This document shows, piece by piece, positions 8,484 through 17,525 of a stretch of 64,000 bases of DNA. Made by a program: the position numbers and the translations under genes. The stretch lies in contig NZ_CABFLN010000042.1 of the NCBI RefSeq assembly GCF_901873445.1, positions 53,776-117,775 of the forward strand, given 5' to 3'. The stretch is from Gemella haemolysans. GTDB taxonomy: Bacteria > Bacillota > Bacilli > Staphylococcales > Gemellaceae. The notes beneath the pieces are model-generated. The model did not search any database and was not told the origin of the DNA. It saw only the letters and a list, made by a program, of their open reading frames with translations. How positions within the stretch are numbered: the first letter of the stretch is position 1; each line of letters begins with the position of its first letter.

Positions 8484-9448
8484 TGTGGAAAGTAGTTTTA
8501 AAACGTTTTTTAGTAATGATACCACAACTATTCATCCTTAGTATACTAGTGTTTGGTCTAGCTAAACTTATGCCTGGGGATCCATTTAGTGGTTTAGCAG
8601 AAAATCCAAAAATATCTCAAGAACAAATTGAGGCGATTCGTCAAGCGAGTGGGTTCTATGAACCTTGGTATCAACAATACCTAACTTGGTTAAAAAACTT
8701 CATGCACGGTGATTTCGGATTAAGTTATACTACTGGTAAATCAGTAGGAACACTTTTAGGAGAAAGAATTTTCAATACATTCAATCTGTCATTATTTACT
8801 GCGGTAATTATGTATGCAATTGCAATTCCTATGGGGATGTATGCAGGTCGTTATAATGGATCTAAATTCGATAAATTCGTTAACTTCTATAACTTCTTCT
8901 TCCTAGCGATTCCATCATTCGTATTATACTTATTCATGATTGCATTATTTGGATTTGGTTTAGGATGGTTCCCAACAAGTGGATCTGTAGATGTTAACCT
9001 TGATCCAGGAACATTCACATACTATATTAACAAACTGCAACACTTAGTTTTACCAGGTATCTGTTTAGCGTTATTATCAACAGTATCAACTGTTCAATAT
9101 CTACGTAATGAAGTTATCGATGCGAAACAAAGTGATTATGTTAAAACAGCGCGTTCTAAAGGTGTGCCAGTTAAAAAAGTTTACTCAGGACACATTTTCA
9201 GAAACTCTATCTTACCAATCGCAGCATTCTTCGGATTTTCTATTACTGGATTATTCAGTGGTGGTATTTTCGTAGAAACAATCTTTGGTTACCCTGGAAT
9301 GGGACAATTATTCTACCAAAGTATTCAAGATAGAGACTATAGTGTTGTTACAACATTAATGTTATTCTCAGGATTCTTAACATTGCTTGGTAGTACTTTA
9401 AGTGATATTATCATGGCAATTGTTGACCCACGTATTAAATTAGACTAG
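8483..9448 (+). CDS. oppB: Oligopeptide ABC transporter permease OppB
   Basis: This encodes 321 residues, a membrane permease of the BPD_transp_1 type with about six transmembrane helices. It opens with the OppB N-terminal hallmark: a membrane segment, then FGLAKLMPGDPF. The ATPase-contact EAA loop is near YVKTARSKGVPVKKVYSGHI. It ends with VDPRIKLD, usual for OppB. The start overlaps the oppF stop, so it is co-translated. Together with OppC it forms the translocation pore for peptides delivered by OppA. Confidence 0.95.
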   Translation: MWKVVLKRFLVMIPQLFILSILVFGLAKLMPGDPFSGLAENPKISQEQIEAIRQASGFYEPWYQQYLTWLKNFMHGDFGLSYTTGKSVGTLLGERIFNTFNLSLFTAVIMYAIAIPMGMYAGRYNGSKFDKFVNFYNFFFLAIPSFVLYLFMIALFGFGLGWFPTSGSVDVNLDPGTFTYYINKLQHLVLPGICLALLSTVSTVQYLRNEVIDAKQSDYVKTARSKGVPVKKVYSGHIFRNSILPIAAFFGFSITGLFSGGIFVETIFGYPGMGQLFYQSIQDRDYSVVTTLMLFSGFLTLLGSTLSDIIMAIVDPRIKLD

Positions 9449-9462
9449 GAGGAAGTTGAACA

Positions 9463-10368
9463 ATGACAAAAGCAAAAGAAGAAAAAGTTATAACTAAAAC
9501 TCCTTCTGGGTTTTCAGTTGTGGCTCGTGAATTTAAAAAGGATAAAGGTGCTTTTGCAGCTTTAATCACATTAAGTGCAATTTTAATTTTCGTAGTACTT
9601 TTCAATATTTACATTCGTGTGAGTGGAGTATATAGTACTTACTTTGATGTGGATCTATTAAATATATTCTTAAAACCTGGTGAGGATGGATTCTTATTAG
9701 GTACAGACGTAGGTGGTCACTCAGTTTTTGGTTGGCTGATGATGGGGATGCTTAACTCAATTCTTATCGCAGTTGCTGTAACGGCTTTAACAATTGGGTT
9801 TGGTGCTGTAGTAGGATTAGTTATTGCTTATTACGGTGGACGTGTTGACAACATTGTTATGCGTTTCGTAGACTTTATGGTAATTATACCAACTCTTATG
9901 GTAATCATCGTATTTGTAAGTATTAAACGTGATTACGGACTTGTACTATTCATTCTGATTTTATCAGTATTCGCATGGATGGGGGCAACTCGTTTAGTAC
10001 GTAGTAAAGCATTATCAGAATCACGTCGTGATTATGTTCTTGCTTCAAAAACTATGGGAACACCAGATTGGAAAATCATGTTACAAGGAATTCTACCAAA
10101 CATCAGTTCTATCATCATAGTAGAAGCTACATTATCATTAGCTGCTAATATGGGTATTGAGGTAGGTTTAACATACCTTGGATTCGGTCTTCCAGCAGGA
10201 ACACCAAGTATAGGTACAATGTTATCTTATGCAAAAGATGCAGACGTTCTTATTAACAAAATGTACATTTGGCTACCAGCAGCCCTTGCGATTTTAATCA
10301 TCGTTTTATGTATCAACTCTATTGGTGGTGCATTAAGACGTAGTTTAGATGCTAGGCAAAGATTATAA
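9463..10368 (+). CDS. oppC: Oligopeptide ABC transporter permease OppC
   Basis: This encodes 301 residues, a BPD_transp_1 permease with an OppC-type N-terminal region and about six helices. The diagnostic GTDVGGHSVFGWLMMG segment corresponds to the GTD-xxGRD motif of OppC proteins. The EAA loop lies near YVLASKTMGTPDWKIM, and the protein ends LRRSLDARQRL. A good RBS (aggaggaag) lies 14 bases after the oppB stop. A hairpin terminator follows, so this is the last gene of the oppDFBC unit. The receptors are transcribed separately. Confidence 0.95.
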   Translation: MTKAKEEKVITKTPSGFSVVAREFKKDKGAFAALITLSAILIFVVLFNIYIRVSGVYSTYFDVDLLNIFLKPGEDGFLLGTDVGGHSVFGWLMMGMLNSILIAVAVTALTIGFGAVVGLVIAYYGGRVDNIVMRFVDFMVIIPTLMVIIVFVSIKRDYGLVLFILILSVFAWMGATRLVRSKALSESRRDYVLASKTMGTPDWKIMLQGILPNISSIIIVEATLSLAANMGIEVGLTYLGFGLPAGTPSIGTMLSYAKDADVLINKMYIWLPAALAILIIVLCINSIGGALRRSLDARQRL

Positions 10369-10375
10369 TTTAAAA

Positions 10376-10410
10376 AGTCATGTAGAAGGATTTCTACATG
10401 GCTTTTTTTG
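10376..10410 (+). terminator. Terminator of oppDFBC
   Basis: The stem agtcatgtagaa / ttctacatggct has a 4-base loop and is followed by seven or more T. It is a strong intrinsic terminator. Confidence 0.85.
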
Positions 10411-10731
10411 CAAAATTTTCTAAAAGAGGATGAATTTTTAATTTAGTAGAGATTAGAAATTAAAAGAGAATTTGAAATTCGATTGAGGTAGATTAATATA
10501 ATTGAAATATTTGATTATAGCCAAGTATAAAAAGTATCTATAATTACAGATGATTCATTACTTTTTAAGTAGCTTGACATATGAATTAAATCACTCATAA
10601 ATTTTATAGATAACACAGATTTAGTTTTTAGATTGATACAGAAAATTAAGATTGTTTATATAAATTGAAAGTTAATATTAACTAATATAACTAATAAATA
10701 AAAAAACAGTGTAAAATTTTCTGACAATTAC
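10411..10731. other. Gene-free AT-rich spacer before oppA1
   Basis: I see no gene and no clear structure here until the oppA1 promoter. The sequence is simple AT-rich spacer with many stops in all frames. Confidence 0.5.
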
Positions 10732-10760
10732 TTGACTACTATAAAATTCTCTGTTATAAT
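10732..10760 (+). promoter_or_regulatory. Promoter of oppA1
   Basis: TTGACT (10732-10737), a 17-base spacer and TATAAT (10755-10760) make a near-consensus sigma-A promoter. The leader RNA then contains a small hairpin at 10785-10801 (gctgta / tacagc), ending three bases before the RBS ggagg. It could tune translation. Confidence 0.85.
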
Positions 10761-10816
10761 TGCTAAATATAATATTAAAGAAAGGCTGTATACCGTACAG
10801 CATGGAGGATAAGATA

Positions 10817-12625
10817 ATGGAAAAGAAAAAAATGTTAAAGGTAATTAGCTCAGCTATGGCTCTCACGATGTTGCTTGCAGGATGTTCAAGTGCAAGTAAC
10901 AATAAAGCGAGCAAAGGAACAAAAGCGGCTGTTGAATTTAAGACAGCTGTGGACAATGGTGGGAATGCACTTAGTGGTCAACAATTAAAAATTGGTATAA
11001 CTTCAGCGGATCCACTAACAGGGATGTTTAACCCAGTGTTCGCTTTACAGGCAACAGATAATGATGTAATGAAGTATACAATGAATGGAGCTTTCCCACT
11101 TGACGATGCAAACCGTCTAAAACAAGATGATAAAGAATCACCAGTTATGTTCCACGTAGATCGTGAGAAAAAAGAAGTTACATTAACTATCCACAAAGAT
11201 CTTAAATGGAGCAATGGAGAAGATGTTAAGGCAGATGATATCGTTGCAACTTATGAACTTATGGGGAATCCTAAGTATACAGAAAACGTTCGTTACAGTG
11301 ATGAATATGAAGTAATCGAAGGTATGAAAGATTACCACGATGGAAAAGCAAAAAACATCTCTGGTGTAGTTAAAAAAGATGATAAAACTGTAGTACTTAA
11401 GTATACAGAAATTAAACCAGCATTATTGTGGGGTAATGGATTCATCGGAGAATTCTTAAACAAGGCTCAAGTAGAAGCTGCATCAAAAGACTTCACTAAA
11501 TTTGCTGAAGCAGACTTAAACAAAAAACCATTATCTTATGGACCATATTATTTAGATAAAGTAGTAAATGGGGAAAGTGTATTAGCGAAAGCTAACCCTT
11601 ACTTCTACAAAAAATCTGATGTGAAAATTCCAGAAGTTCAATTCAAAGTAGTATCACCAGCCCAAGCGAGTGCTGTTCTTAAGAATGGTGATGTAGACTT
11701 AATGGACAGTTTAACTACAGGTATCTGGGATGGAACTAAAGATGCGAAAAACGGAACAATCTTAGGTGAATCTGATTACTATATCTCTTATGTTGGATTT
11801 AAACTAGGTAAATTTAACAAAGAAAAAGGTGAAGTAGAAGTAGATCCAAACGCAAAAGCTGCAGATAAACGAGTACGTCAAGCATTTGGTTACGCGGTAG
11901 ATTGGGATCAAATCAATGAAAAAATCTATAAAGGATTACGTTTCACACCTACAGGTTCTGGATTCTATCCACCAGTAGTCAAAATGTTCCACAACAAAGA
12001 TGGTGAAAAATATACTAAGAACGTAGAAAAAGCTAAAAAACTTCTTGACGAAGCAGGTCTTAAAGATACAGATGGAGACGGATTAAGAGAAGATAAAAAT
12101 GGTAAAAAACTTACATTCAACTTCGCTATCCGTAACGTAGGTCAAGACTTCGACCAAACATTAGCTGATACATTCGTTAAATCTTGGAGAGAAGTAGGAT
12201 TAGATGTTAAATTAGTAGACGGTAAACTTATGGCACCTAAAGACTTCTCTCAACGTACTCAAGCGGATGATCCAGGGATCGACATCTTCCAAGGAGCTTG
12301 GGCATTAGGAAGTGATCCTAACGTAGAATCATTAGTAGGAAAAACAACGCCACTTAACTTACAACGTTATACAACTGAAGAACTACAAAAATCATTAGAT
12401 GCAATGGGAAGTAGTGATATGTTTGATGATGCTAAACTTAAAGAAGCATATCAAAAATTTGATAAACAATTCAGAGAAGAAGCTGCATGGTTACCATTCA
12501 GCTGGCAACAATCAATGACATGGGTTAACAAACGTGTTAAATCATTCGACTTGGCGAAACTAAAAACGGGTGAACAAAAAGTTTACGGTTTAGAGTTAAC
12601 TGCTGATGCACCAGCAAAAAATTAA
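10817..12625 (+). CDS. oppA: Oligopeptide-binding lipoprotein OppA, first paralogue
   Basis: This encodes 602 residues from ATG at 10817, which follows ggaggataag; a longer in-frame start at 10760 overlaps the promoter and is unlikely. The N-terminus is a lipoprotein signal (MEKKKMLKVI then a hydrophobic stretch) with lipobox LLAGC and lipidation at Cys23. The rest is an SBP_bac_5 peptide-binding fold: NGEDVKADDIVATYELM, KPLSYGPYYLDKVVNGES, RVRQAFGYAVDWDQINEK and the C-terminal AWLPFSW region. The protein sits on the outer face of the membrane and delivers oligopeptides to OppBC. It has its own strong promoter and is followed by a very similar paralogue, so it is a tandem duplication. Confidence 0.95.
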   Translation: MEKKKMLKVISSAMALTMLLAGCSSASNNKASKGTKAAVEFKTAVDNGGNALSGQQLKIGITSADPLTGMFNPVFALQATDNDVMKYTMNGAFPLDDANRLKQDDKESPVMFHVDREKKEVTLTIHKDLKWSNGEDVKADDIVATYELMGNPKYTENVRYSDEYEVIEGMKDYHDGKAKNISGVVKKDDKTVVLKYTEIKPALLWGNGFIGEFLNKAQVEAASKDFTKFAEADLNKKPLSYGPYYLDKVVNGESVLAKANPYFYKKSDVKIPEVQFKVVSPAQASAVLKNGDVDLMDSLTTGIWDGTKDAKNGTILGESDYYISYVGFKLGKFNKEKGEVEVDPNAKAADKRVRQAFGYAVDWDQINEKIYKGLRFTPTGSGFYPPVVKMFHNKDGEKYTKNVEKAKKLLDEAGLKDTDGDGLREDKNGKKLTFNFAIRNVGQDFDQTLADTFVKSWREVGLDVKLVDGKLMAPKDFSQRTQADDPGIDIFQGAWALGSDPNVESLVGKTTPLNLQRYTTEELQKSLDAMGSSDMFDDAKLKEAYQKFDKQFREEAAWLPFSWQQSMTWVNKRVKSFDLAKLKTGEQKVYGLELTADAPAKN

Positions 12626-12666
12626 TTTAGTTTAGGATTGAGATTTAGCTAAGGACACTTAGTTGA

Positions 12667-12735
12667 ATTTCCCCCTAATAAACTTATATTTCATTTTATT
12701 TTCAATTAATTTTTAGGGGGCGTGTGGCGCCCCCA
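12667..12735 (+). promoter_or_regulatory. GC-rich pair of competing hairpins after oppA1
   Basis: The run ttagggggc near 12713-12722 can pair upstream with ccccctaa (about 12670-12677) or downstream in gggggcg-tgtgg-cgccccc (about 12716-12734). The two folds exclude each other. The block is strikingly GC-rich for this DNA. No U tract follows directly, so it may be a processing or stability element between oppA1 and oppA2 rather than a terminator. Confidence 0.5.
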
Positions 12736-12739
12736 CATT

Positions 12740-12775
12740 GAAAATAGATATATGAACGAAAATAGATATATGAAC
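12740..12775. repeat. Tandem 18-bp direct repeat
   Basis: Two identical adjacent copies of an 18-base unit (gaaaatagatatatgaac) lie at 12740-12757 and 12758-12775 in the oppA1-oppA2 spacer. Confidence 0.8.
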
Positions 12776-12813
12776 AAATAATAAGAATATAATAAAGTTA
12801 AAGACAATTATAA

Positions 12814-12862
12814 AGCAGAGTGTAGTTTTATGTAAGATAGAAATTATGCTCTGTTTTTTATT
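12814..12862 (+). terminator. Probable terminator after oppA1
   Basis: The stem gcagag / ctctgt with an AT-rich loop is followed by T6-A-T6. Confidence 0.6.
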
Positions 12863-12996
12863 TTTTAAAATTCTGAATCTAAATTTGAGGACTAATCTAA
12901 AGTGAAAATCTAAACTAAGTGGAATAGAAAATTTAACAAGAAGTGAAATTTAATAAAAGATTTTCGTTATTTTTATACCGTTTTCTGAAAATTATC

Positions 12997-13025
12997 TTGA
13001 TTTATCTTTCAAATGATGTTAGAAT
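12997..13025 (+). promoter_or_regulatory. Promoter of oppA2
   Basis: TTGATT (12997-13002), a 17-base spacer and TAGAAT (13020-13025) lie about 50 bases before the oppA2 start. Confidence 0.65.
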
Positions 13026-13076
13026 TATTCCATAAATAATTGAAAATAAATTTTTACATATTATGGAGGAAATAAA

Positions 13077-14882
13077 ATGAAAAAGAATAAGTTTCTAAAA
13101 GTATTTAGTTCAGCGATGGCTCTTTCAGTAATTTTAGCTGGATGTTCAACATCAAGCAATTCTGGAAGCAAAAACGCTCCTAAAGCAAAAGTAGAATTTA
13201 AAACAAGTTTTGATAACGGTGGTTCAGCTGTAGATGGTGCTACATTAAAATATGGGATCTTATCAGCTCAACCATTAACAGGTCTTTGGAACCCTGTGTT
13301 CTCAGATAAAGCTGAAGATCAATACGTAAACCAAGCTGTTATGGGTGGAACATTCCCTAGTGATGAAGAAGGACGTGTCGTTCAAGATGATGCCAATGCA
13401 GCGGTTAAATTTCACTTAGACCGTGAGAAAAAAGAAGTTACATTAACAATTCACGATGGAGTTAAATGGAATAATGGTGAAGTCTTAACAACAAAAGACA
13501 TCGTAGCCACATACGAACTTATGGGTAATCCTAAATTTACTACAAACACTCGTTACAACGAATCATTTGAATTTATTGAAGGAATGAAAGAATTCCACGA
13601 AGGTAAAGCGAAAAATATCTCAGGTCTTCAAGTTAAAGATGATAAAACAGTAGTAGTTAAGTACACTGAAGTACGTCCGTCATTATTATGGGGTGAAGGT
13701 TTTATAGATAGCTTCTTAAATGCTAAACAAGTAGAAGAAGCTTCTAAAGACTTCGCTAAATTTGCTGAAGCAGACTTAAATAAAAAACCATTATCATATG
13801 GTCCTTACTACATTACTAAAGTAGTAAACGGAGAAAGTGTTCTTGCAGAACAAAACCCTCACTACTACAACAAAGATAAAATGAAACTTAAAAAAATTGA
13901 GTTTAAAACAGTAGCTCCAGCTCAAGCTAGTCAATTAATTAAAAGTGGAGAAATAGACTATTTTGATAATGTAATGCCAAGTGTTTATGAAGGAGCAAAA
14001 GATGTTAAGAACGGAACATTCTTAGGTGATACTTCTCGTTATATGTCATATGTTGGATTCAAATTAGGTAAATTCGACAAAGCTAAGGGAGAAAACGTAG
14101 TTGATCCTAACTCTAAATTAGCAGACAAAAACTTACGTCAAGCATTCCTATATGCAGTTGACCGTGATCAAATCAACGAAAAAATCTTCAAAGGATTACG
14201 TTTCACACCAACAGGATCTGGTATGTACCCAGCAGCGGTAGGTAAATTAGTAAATGAAAATGCGACTGCAGTTAAAAAAGATGTAGAAAAAGCTAAAAAA
14301 TTATTAGATGATGCAGGATACAAAGATAAAGATGGAGATGGATTACGTGAAGACAAAAATGGAAACAAACTTTCATTCAACTTCGCTATCCGTAACACAG
14401 GTGAAGACTATGACCAAGCATTAGCTGACGTATTCGTTAAATCATGGAAAGAAGTAGGATTAGATGTTAAATTAGCAGATGGGAAACTTATGTCTCGAAA
14501 AGACTTCTCTCAACGTGTACAAGCAGACGATCCATCAATCGATATCTTCCAAGGTGCATGGCAATATGGAACAAACCCTAACCGTCAAGAGTTACTAGGT
14601 AAAAAAGCTCCATTAAACTTATACCGTTACACTACTGAAGCATTTGAGAACAGCTTCAAAGCTCAAGGATCAGCAGATATGTTTGACGATGCTAAATTAA
14701 AAGCAGCTTACAACAAATTTGATGGTGAAGTAGCTGAAGAATTACCATTCTTCCCATTAAGCTGGGATACAAGTATCTCATTCTTCAACAAACGTGTTAA
14801 AGCTTACGACTTAGATAAAGTTAAGAAAAACCAATTCAAACTTTACGAACTTGAGTTAACAGCTAACGAAGGTGCTAAATAA
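13077..14882 (+). CDS. oppA: Oligopeptide-binding lipoprotein OppA, second paralogue
   Basis: This encodes 601 residues from ATG at 13077 behind atggagg. It has a lipoprotein signal with lipobox LAGC and lipidated Cys23. It aligns end to end with oppA1 and shares long identical stretches such as DREKKEVTLTIH, NKKPLSYGPYY and FKGLRFTPTGSG, so the two arose by tandem duplication. Differences cluster in segments likely to line the ligand pocket, which suggests a different peptide preference (inference). It probably uses the same OppBCDF machinery as oppA1. It has its own promoter, and a UUCG-capped terminator follows. Confidence 0.95.
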   Translation: MKKNKFLKVFSSAMALSVILAGCSTSSNSGSKNAPKAKVEFKTSFDNGGSAVDGATLKYGILSAQPLTGLWNPVFSDKAEDQYVNQAVMGGTFPSDEEGRVVQDDANAAVKFHLDREKKEVTLTIHDGVKWNNGEVLTTKDIVATYELMGNPKFTTNTRYNESFEFIEGMKEFHEGKAKNISGLQVKDDKTVVVKYTEVRPSLLWGEGFIDSFLNAKQVEEASKDFAKFAEADLNKKPLSYGPYYITKVVNGESVLAEQNPHYYNKDKMKLKKIEFKTVAPAQASQLIKSGEIDYFDNVMPSVYEGAKDVKNGTFLGDTSRYMSYVGFKLGKFDKAKGENVVDPNSKLADKNLRQAFLYAVDRDQINEKIFKGLRFTPTGSGMYPAAVGKLVNENATAVKKDVEKAKKLLDDAGYKDKDGDGLREDKNGNKLSFNFAIRNTGEDYDQALADVFVKSWKEVGLDVKLADGKLMSRKDFSQRVQADDPSIDIFQGAWQYGTNPNRQELLGKKAPLNLYRYTTEAFENSFKAQGSADMFDDAKLKAAYNKFDGEVAEELPFFPLSWDTSISFFNKRVKAYDLDKVKKNQFKLYELELTANEGAK

Positions 14883-14896
14883 TAGAAATTAACTTA

Positions 14897-14932
14897 CGAC
14901 ATAGATGACTTCGGTTGTCTATGTCATTTTTT
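14897..14932 (+). terminator. Terminator after oppA2 with UUCG tetraloop
   Basis: gacatagatgac-ttcg-gttgtctatgtc folds into a 12-bp stem closed by a UUCG loop and is followed by T6. Confidence 0.9.
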
Positions 14933-15120
14933 AGAATATTAGTATTTCCTAGGAAATATTTAGAATAATTTGGAAATTGTTAGATATCCTATGTAGTAGC
15001 TAACAGTTGAATTTTTTATAAATAACGTATAAAATTATAAAAGTATACTGTGTTTATTACTACAATAATAAATACTTTTAGAATTTTAAATTCATAAAAA
15101 TTTATAGGAAAGGTGTATTA

Positions 15121-16017
15121 ATGAGAAAATTTATTTCAGAGTTATTATTAATAATTGTTACGATTATTTGGGGTTTGGCTTTTATTTGGCAAAATATAGC
15201 AAGTAAAGTTCTAGGACCGTTAACAGTTGTAGGGATAAGATCGGTAATCGCAGTAGTATTTCTTATTGTTGTAGCATTGCTAGTGCCGAGTTTGTATAAG
15301 AGTCAAGATCCTAAAATTTTGGATGAGCCTATAACAAAAAATAAAAGTTGGATACTTGGTGGTATCTGTGGAATAGTATTATTTTTCGCAATGTATATTT
15401 CGCAAATAGGTATTGGAATGACAACAGCAGGTAAAGCTGGATTTATTACAGTATTGTACATTTGTATAGTACCATTTATCGGGGTGTTTTTAGGGAATAA
15501 ACTTAATAAATTCTTTATTATAGGATTAATTTTATCGGTAATTGGTTTTTATTTCTTATCAGTAAAAGAAGAATTTGCTTTAGAGATGGGAGATGTTATT
15601 GTCCTAATCAGTGCGGTTCTATTCGGGATTCATATAATAGTTATTGATTATTCAGCAGCTAGAGTTAATTCGATGTTCTTATCTATCGTTCAATTAGTCG
15701 TAGTATCTGTGTTAAGCTTAGTTTTAGCTATTTTCAAGGAAACGATTGTCTTTGCGGATATAATGAGCGTTATTTGGCCATTACTTGCGATAGGTGTACT
15801 TTCAAGTGGAGTAGGTTATACTTTACAGATTGTAGGTCAAAAAGACGTTCCGCCACACACAGCGTCTCTAATATTAAGTTTAGAGTCTGTTGTAGCAGCA
15901 ATAGGTGGAGTGCTTATCCTTGGTGAACATATTGGGATAAGAGAAGGAATCGGTATGTTTATTGTATTTGTAGGGATTATCGTTTCTCAATTGCCCGATA
16001 AGAAGAAAGATAAATAG
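15121..16017 (+). CDS. EamA/DMT-family membrane transporter
   Basis: This encodes 298 residues with about ten transmembrane helices made of two EamA repeats, the drug/metabolite transporter layout. Family features visible are the first-helix TIIWGLAFIWQ region, the internal RSVIAVVFL turn, and in the second half PHTASLILSLESVVAAIGGVLILGE, the usual EamA C-terminal repeat end. Substrates of this family range from amino acids to nucleotides and metabolites and cannot be read from the sequence. It has a good RBS (aggaaaggtg). It is a single gene ended by a hairpin terminator. Confidence 0.88.
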   Translation: MRKFISELLLIIVTIIWGLAFIWQNIASKVLGPLTVVGIRSVIAVVFLIVVALLVPSLYKSQDPKILDEPITKNKSWILGGICGIVLFFAMYISQIGIGMTTAGKAGFITVLYICIVPFIGVFLGNKLNKFFIIGLILSVIGFYFLSVKEEFALEMGDVIVLISAVLFGIHIIVIDYSAARVNSMFLSIVQLVVVSVLSLVLAIFKETIVFADIMSVIWPLLAIGVLSSGVGYTLQIVGQKDVPPHTASLILSLESVVAAIGGVLILGEHIGIREGIGMFIVFVGIIVSQLPDKKKDK

Positions 16018-16036
16018 TATATAATGAAAAGTATTA

Positions 16037-16080
16037 GGGAGCGACTCGAAAATTGTGATTTTATCGAGTCCCCTTTTTTA
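16037..16080 (+). terminator. Terminator after EamA gene
   Basis: The stem gggagcgactcgaaaa / ttttatcgagtcccc is followed by T7. It is a member of the shared hairpin family. The next gene starts immediately after it. Confidence 0.85.
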
Positions 16081-16088
16081 TGAGGTTA

Positions 16089-17156
16089 ATGATGAAAAAA
16101 ATATTAAAAATAGTTGTTAGTTTAGTGTTAGTAGCAGCTTTAGGTTTTGCAGGATTAGTTGGCTATTTATGGGCGACAGAATATAGTCCTAATGGAGTGG
16201 AGAGCCTGCAGGTCACTAAGCAAGGTAACTCAGAAATAGCAAAAGTAGGAACAGAATATAGTGCCCTTAACTGGAATATAGGTTATGCTGGGCTTGATAA
16301 AGATGAAGATTTCTTTATGGATGGTGGAAAGATGGTGTTACCTCTTGATAAAGCCCATGTAGAAGAAAATTTAAAAAATATTACTGAAATAGTTAAAAAT
16401 GAGAAAGCTAATGTCAACTTTATTCAAGAAATTGATGAAGATTCAAAACGTAGTTATAATATAAATCAAGTTACTGCACTTGATGAAGCACTTGGTCTAA
16501 ATAGTATTTTAGCTTATAATTTCAAGGTTAGATATATTCCGTACCCATTACCACCACTAGGAAAGGTGAAAAGTGGTATATATACTGCGACTGATTTTAA
16601 AATAGAAAATGCAAGAAGATTCCAAATGGCAATTCCATTTACTTTCCCTGAGAGACTAGCTAATTTAAAACGTGGATTTTCTGTTATTTATACAAAAGTA
16701 GAAAATAGTGATAAACATTTAGTGTTAATCAATGCGCATCTTGATGCTTATGATAAAGGTAATTCTGGTAAAAAAGCTCAGATGAAGCAACTTCTTGAAT
16801 TTATCGATTATGAGTATAAAAAAGGAAATTATGTATTGGTTGGAGCAGATTTTAATCAGTCATTAAAAACATTAACGCAAGATGAGATTAACGTTGTTCC
16901 AAAAGAATTGTGGCGTGCTGAGAATTTAGATAAGAGTTTATTGCCGGCAGGATTTAAGTTAGTTTATGATGAAAGTAAGAATTCTGCGAGACTTAACAAT
17001 AAACCTTATGTGAAAGATAGTGAAGGGACATATGGTTTCATTATTGATGGGTATATCGCAAGTGATAATATAGAAGTGCTTGGTGTAGAAACGCTAAATC
17101 AAGAGTATAGATATAGTGATCATAATCCGGTAAAACTAAGATATAAACTTAAATAG
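16089..17156 (+). CDS. Membrane-anchored endonuclease/exonuclease/phosphatase family protein
   Basis: This encodes about 355 residues. I prefer the ATGATG pair at 16089/16092 because gagg lies 3-6 bases upstream; the in-frame ATG at 16080 falls in the terminator tail. A hydrophobic N-terminal segment (IVVSLVLVAALGFAGLVGYLW) is an anchor or uncleaved signal, so the domain is probably extracellular. The EEP fold is indicated by ALNWNIGY, NFIQEID (catalytic Glu), LINAHLDAYD, VGADFNQS (Asp/Asn pair) and the terminal YSDHNPVKL (Asp-His). Homologues cleave nucleic acids or phosphoesters such as sphingomyelin or phosphoinositides, so the substrate is open. Only about 70 bases from the EamA gene, but separated by its terminator. 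Confidence 0.82.
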   Translation: MMKKILKIVVSLVLVAALGFAGLVGYLWATEYSPNGVESLQVTKQGNSEIAKVGTEYSALNWNIGYAGLDKDEDFFMDGGKMVLPLDKAHVEENLKNITEIVKNEKANVNFIQEIDEDSKRSYNINQVTALDEALGLNSILAYNFKVRYIPYPLPPLGKVKSGIYTATDFKIENARRFQMAIPFTFPERLANLKRGFSVIYTKVENSDKHLVLINAHLDAYDKGNSGKKAQMKQLLEFIDYEYKKGNYVLVGADFNQSLKTLTQDEINVVPKELWRAENLDKSLLPAGFKLVYDESKNSARLNNKPYVKDSEGTYGFIIDGYIASDNIEVLGVETLNQEYRYSDHNPVKLRYKLK

Positions 17157-17163
17157 AATAAAA

Positions 17164-17204
17164 GAAGCGGCTCGGAGATAGAATTCTAACGAGTTGCTTT
17201 TTTG
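17164..17204 (+). terminator. Terminator after EEP-family gene
   Basis: gaagcggctcg pairs with cgagttgcttt across an AT-rich loop and is followed by T6. Confidence 0.75.
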
Positions 17205-17220
17205 TTAAGTATTATTCGAT

Positions 17221-17475
17221 AACCTACTGTTTTAATGTAGCTTTAGACGCTTACAATTCTTTTGCTGTGCAAAAGGACTTTCCGGCTAAAATCAAAGCCT
17301 GTAGTCTTTGATTTTCTAAATGAAACTGCAGCTACTATAAACAGTAGGTGAAATTAATTATATTATATAGTTAAAAGGATCTTTGAAACTATAAAGAACA
17401 GACGAATATATAGTTATTTCTTTTTAACAAAGTACTTATTCTTTTGATTGTGGTACGAGATGTCTATAACCAACA
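17221..17475. repeat. Dispersed noncoding repeat, copy 1
   Basis: The first half (about 17221-17350) is a large hairpin with outer arms cctactgttttaatgtagct / agctactataaacagtagg and two inner hairpins. Its left end and the segment 17439-17475 both recur at 20971-21068, the latter in inverted orientation. Nothing here is coding. Confidence 0.65.
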
Positions 17476-17488
17476 TTTTTTTAACAAT

Positions 17489-17519
17489 GAAAAATCCCAC
17501 AAACCTAAGTTTGTGGGAT
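17489..17519 (-). terminator. Terminator of the SDF-family symporter gene
   Basis: The perfect stem atcccacaaac / gtttgtgggat is followed on the minus strand by TTTTTC. Confidence 0.85.
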
Positions 17520-17525
17520 AATTTT

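Noticed and set aside
10760..10816. Upstream start for oppA1
   Set aside because: It overlaps the promoter -10 and would put 19 residues before the lipoprotein signal.
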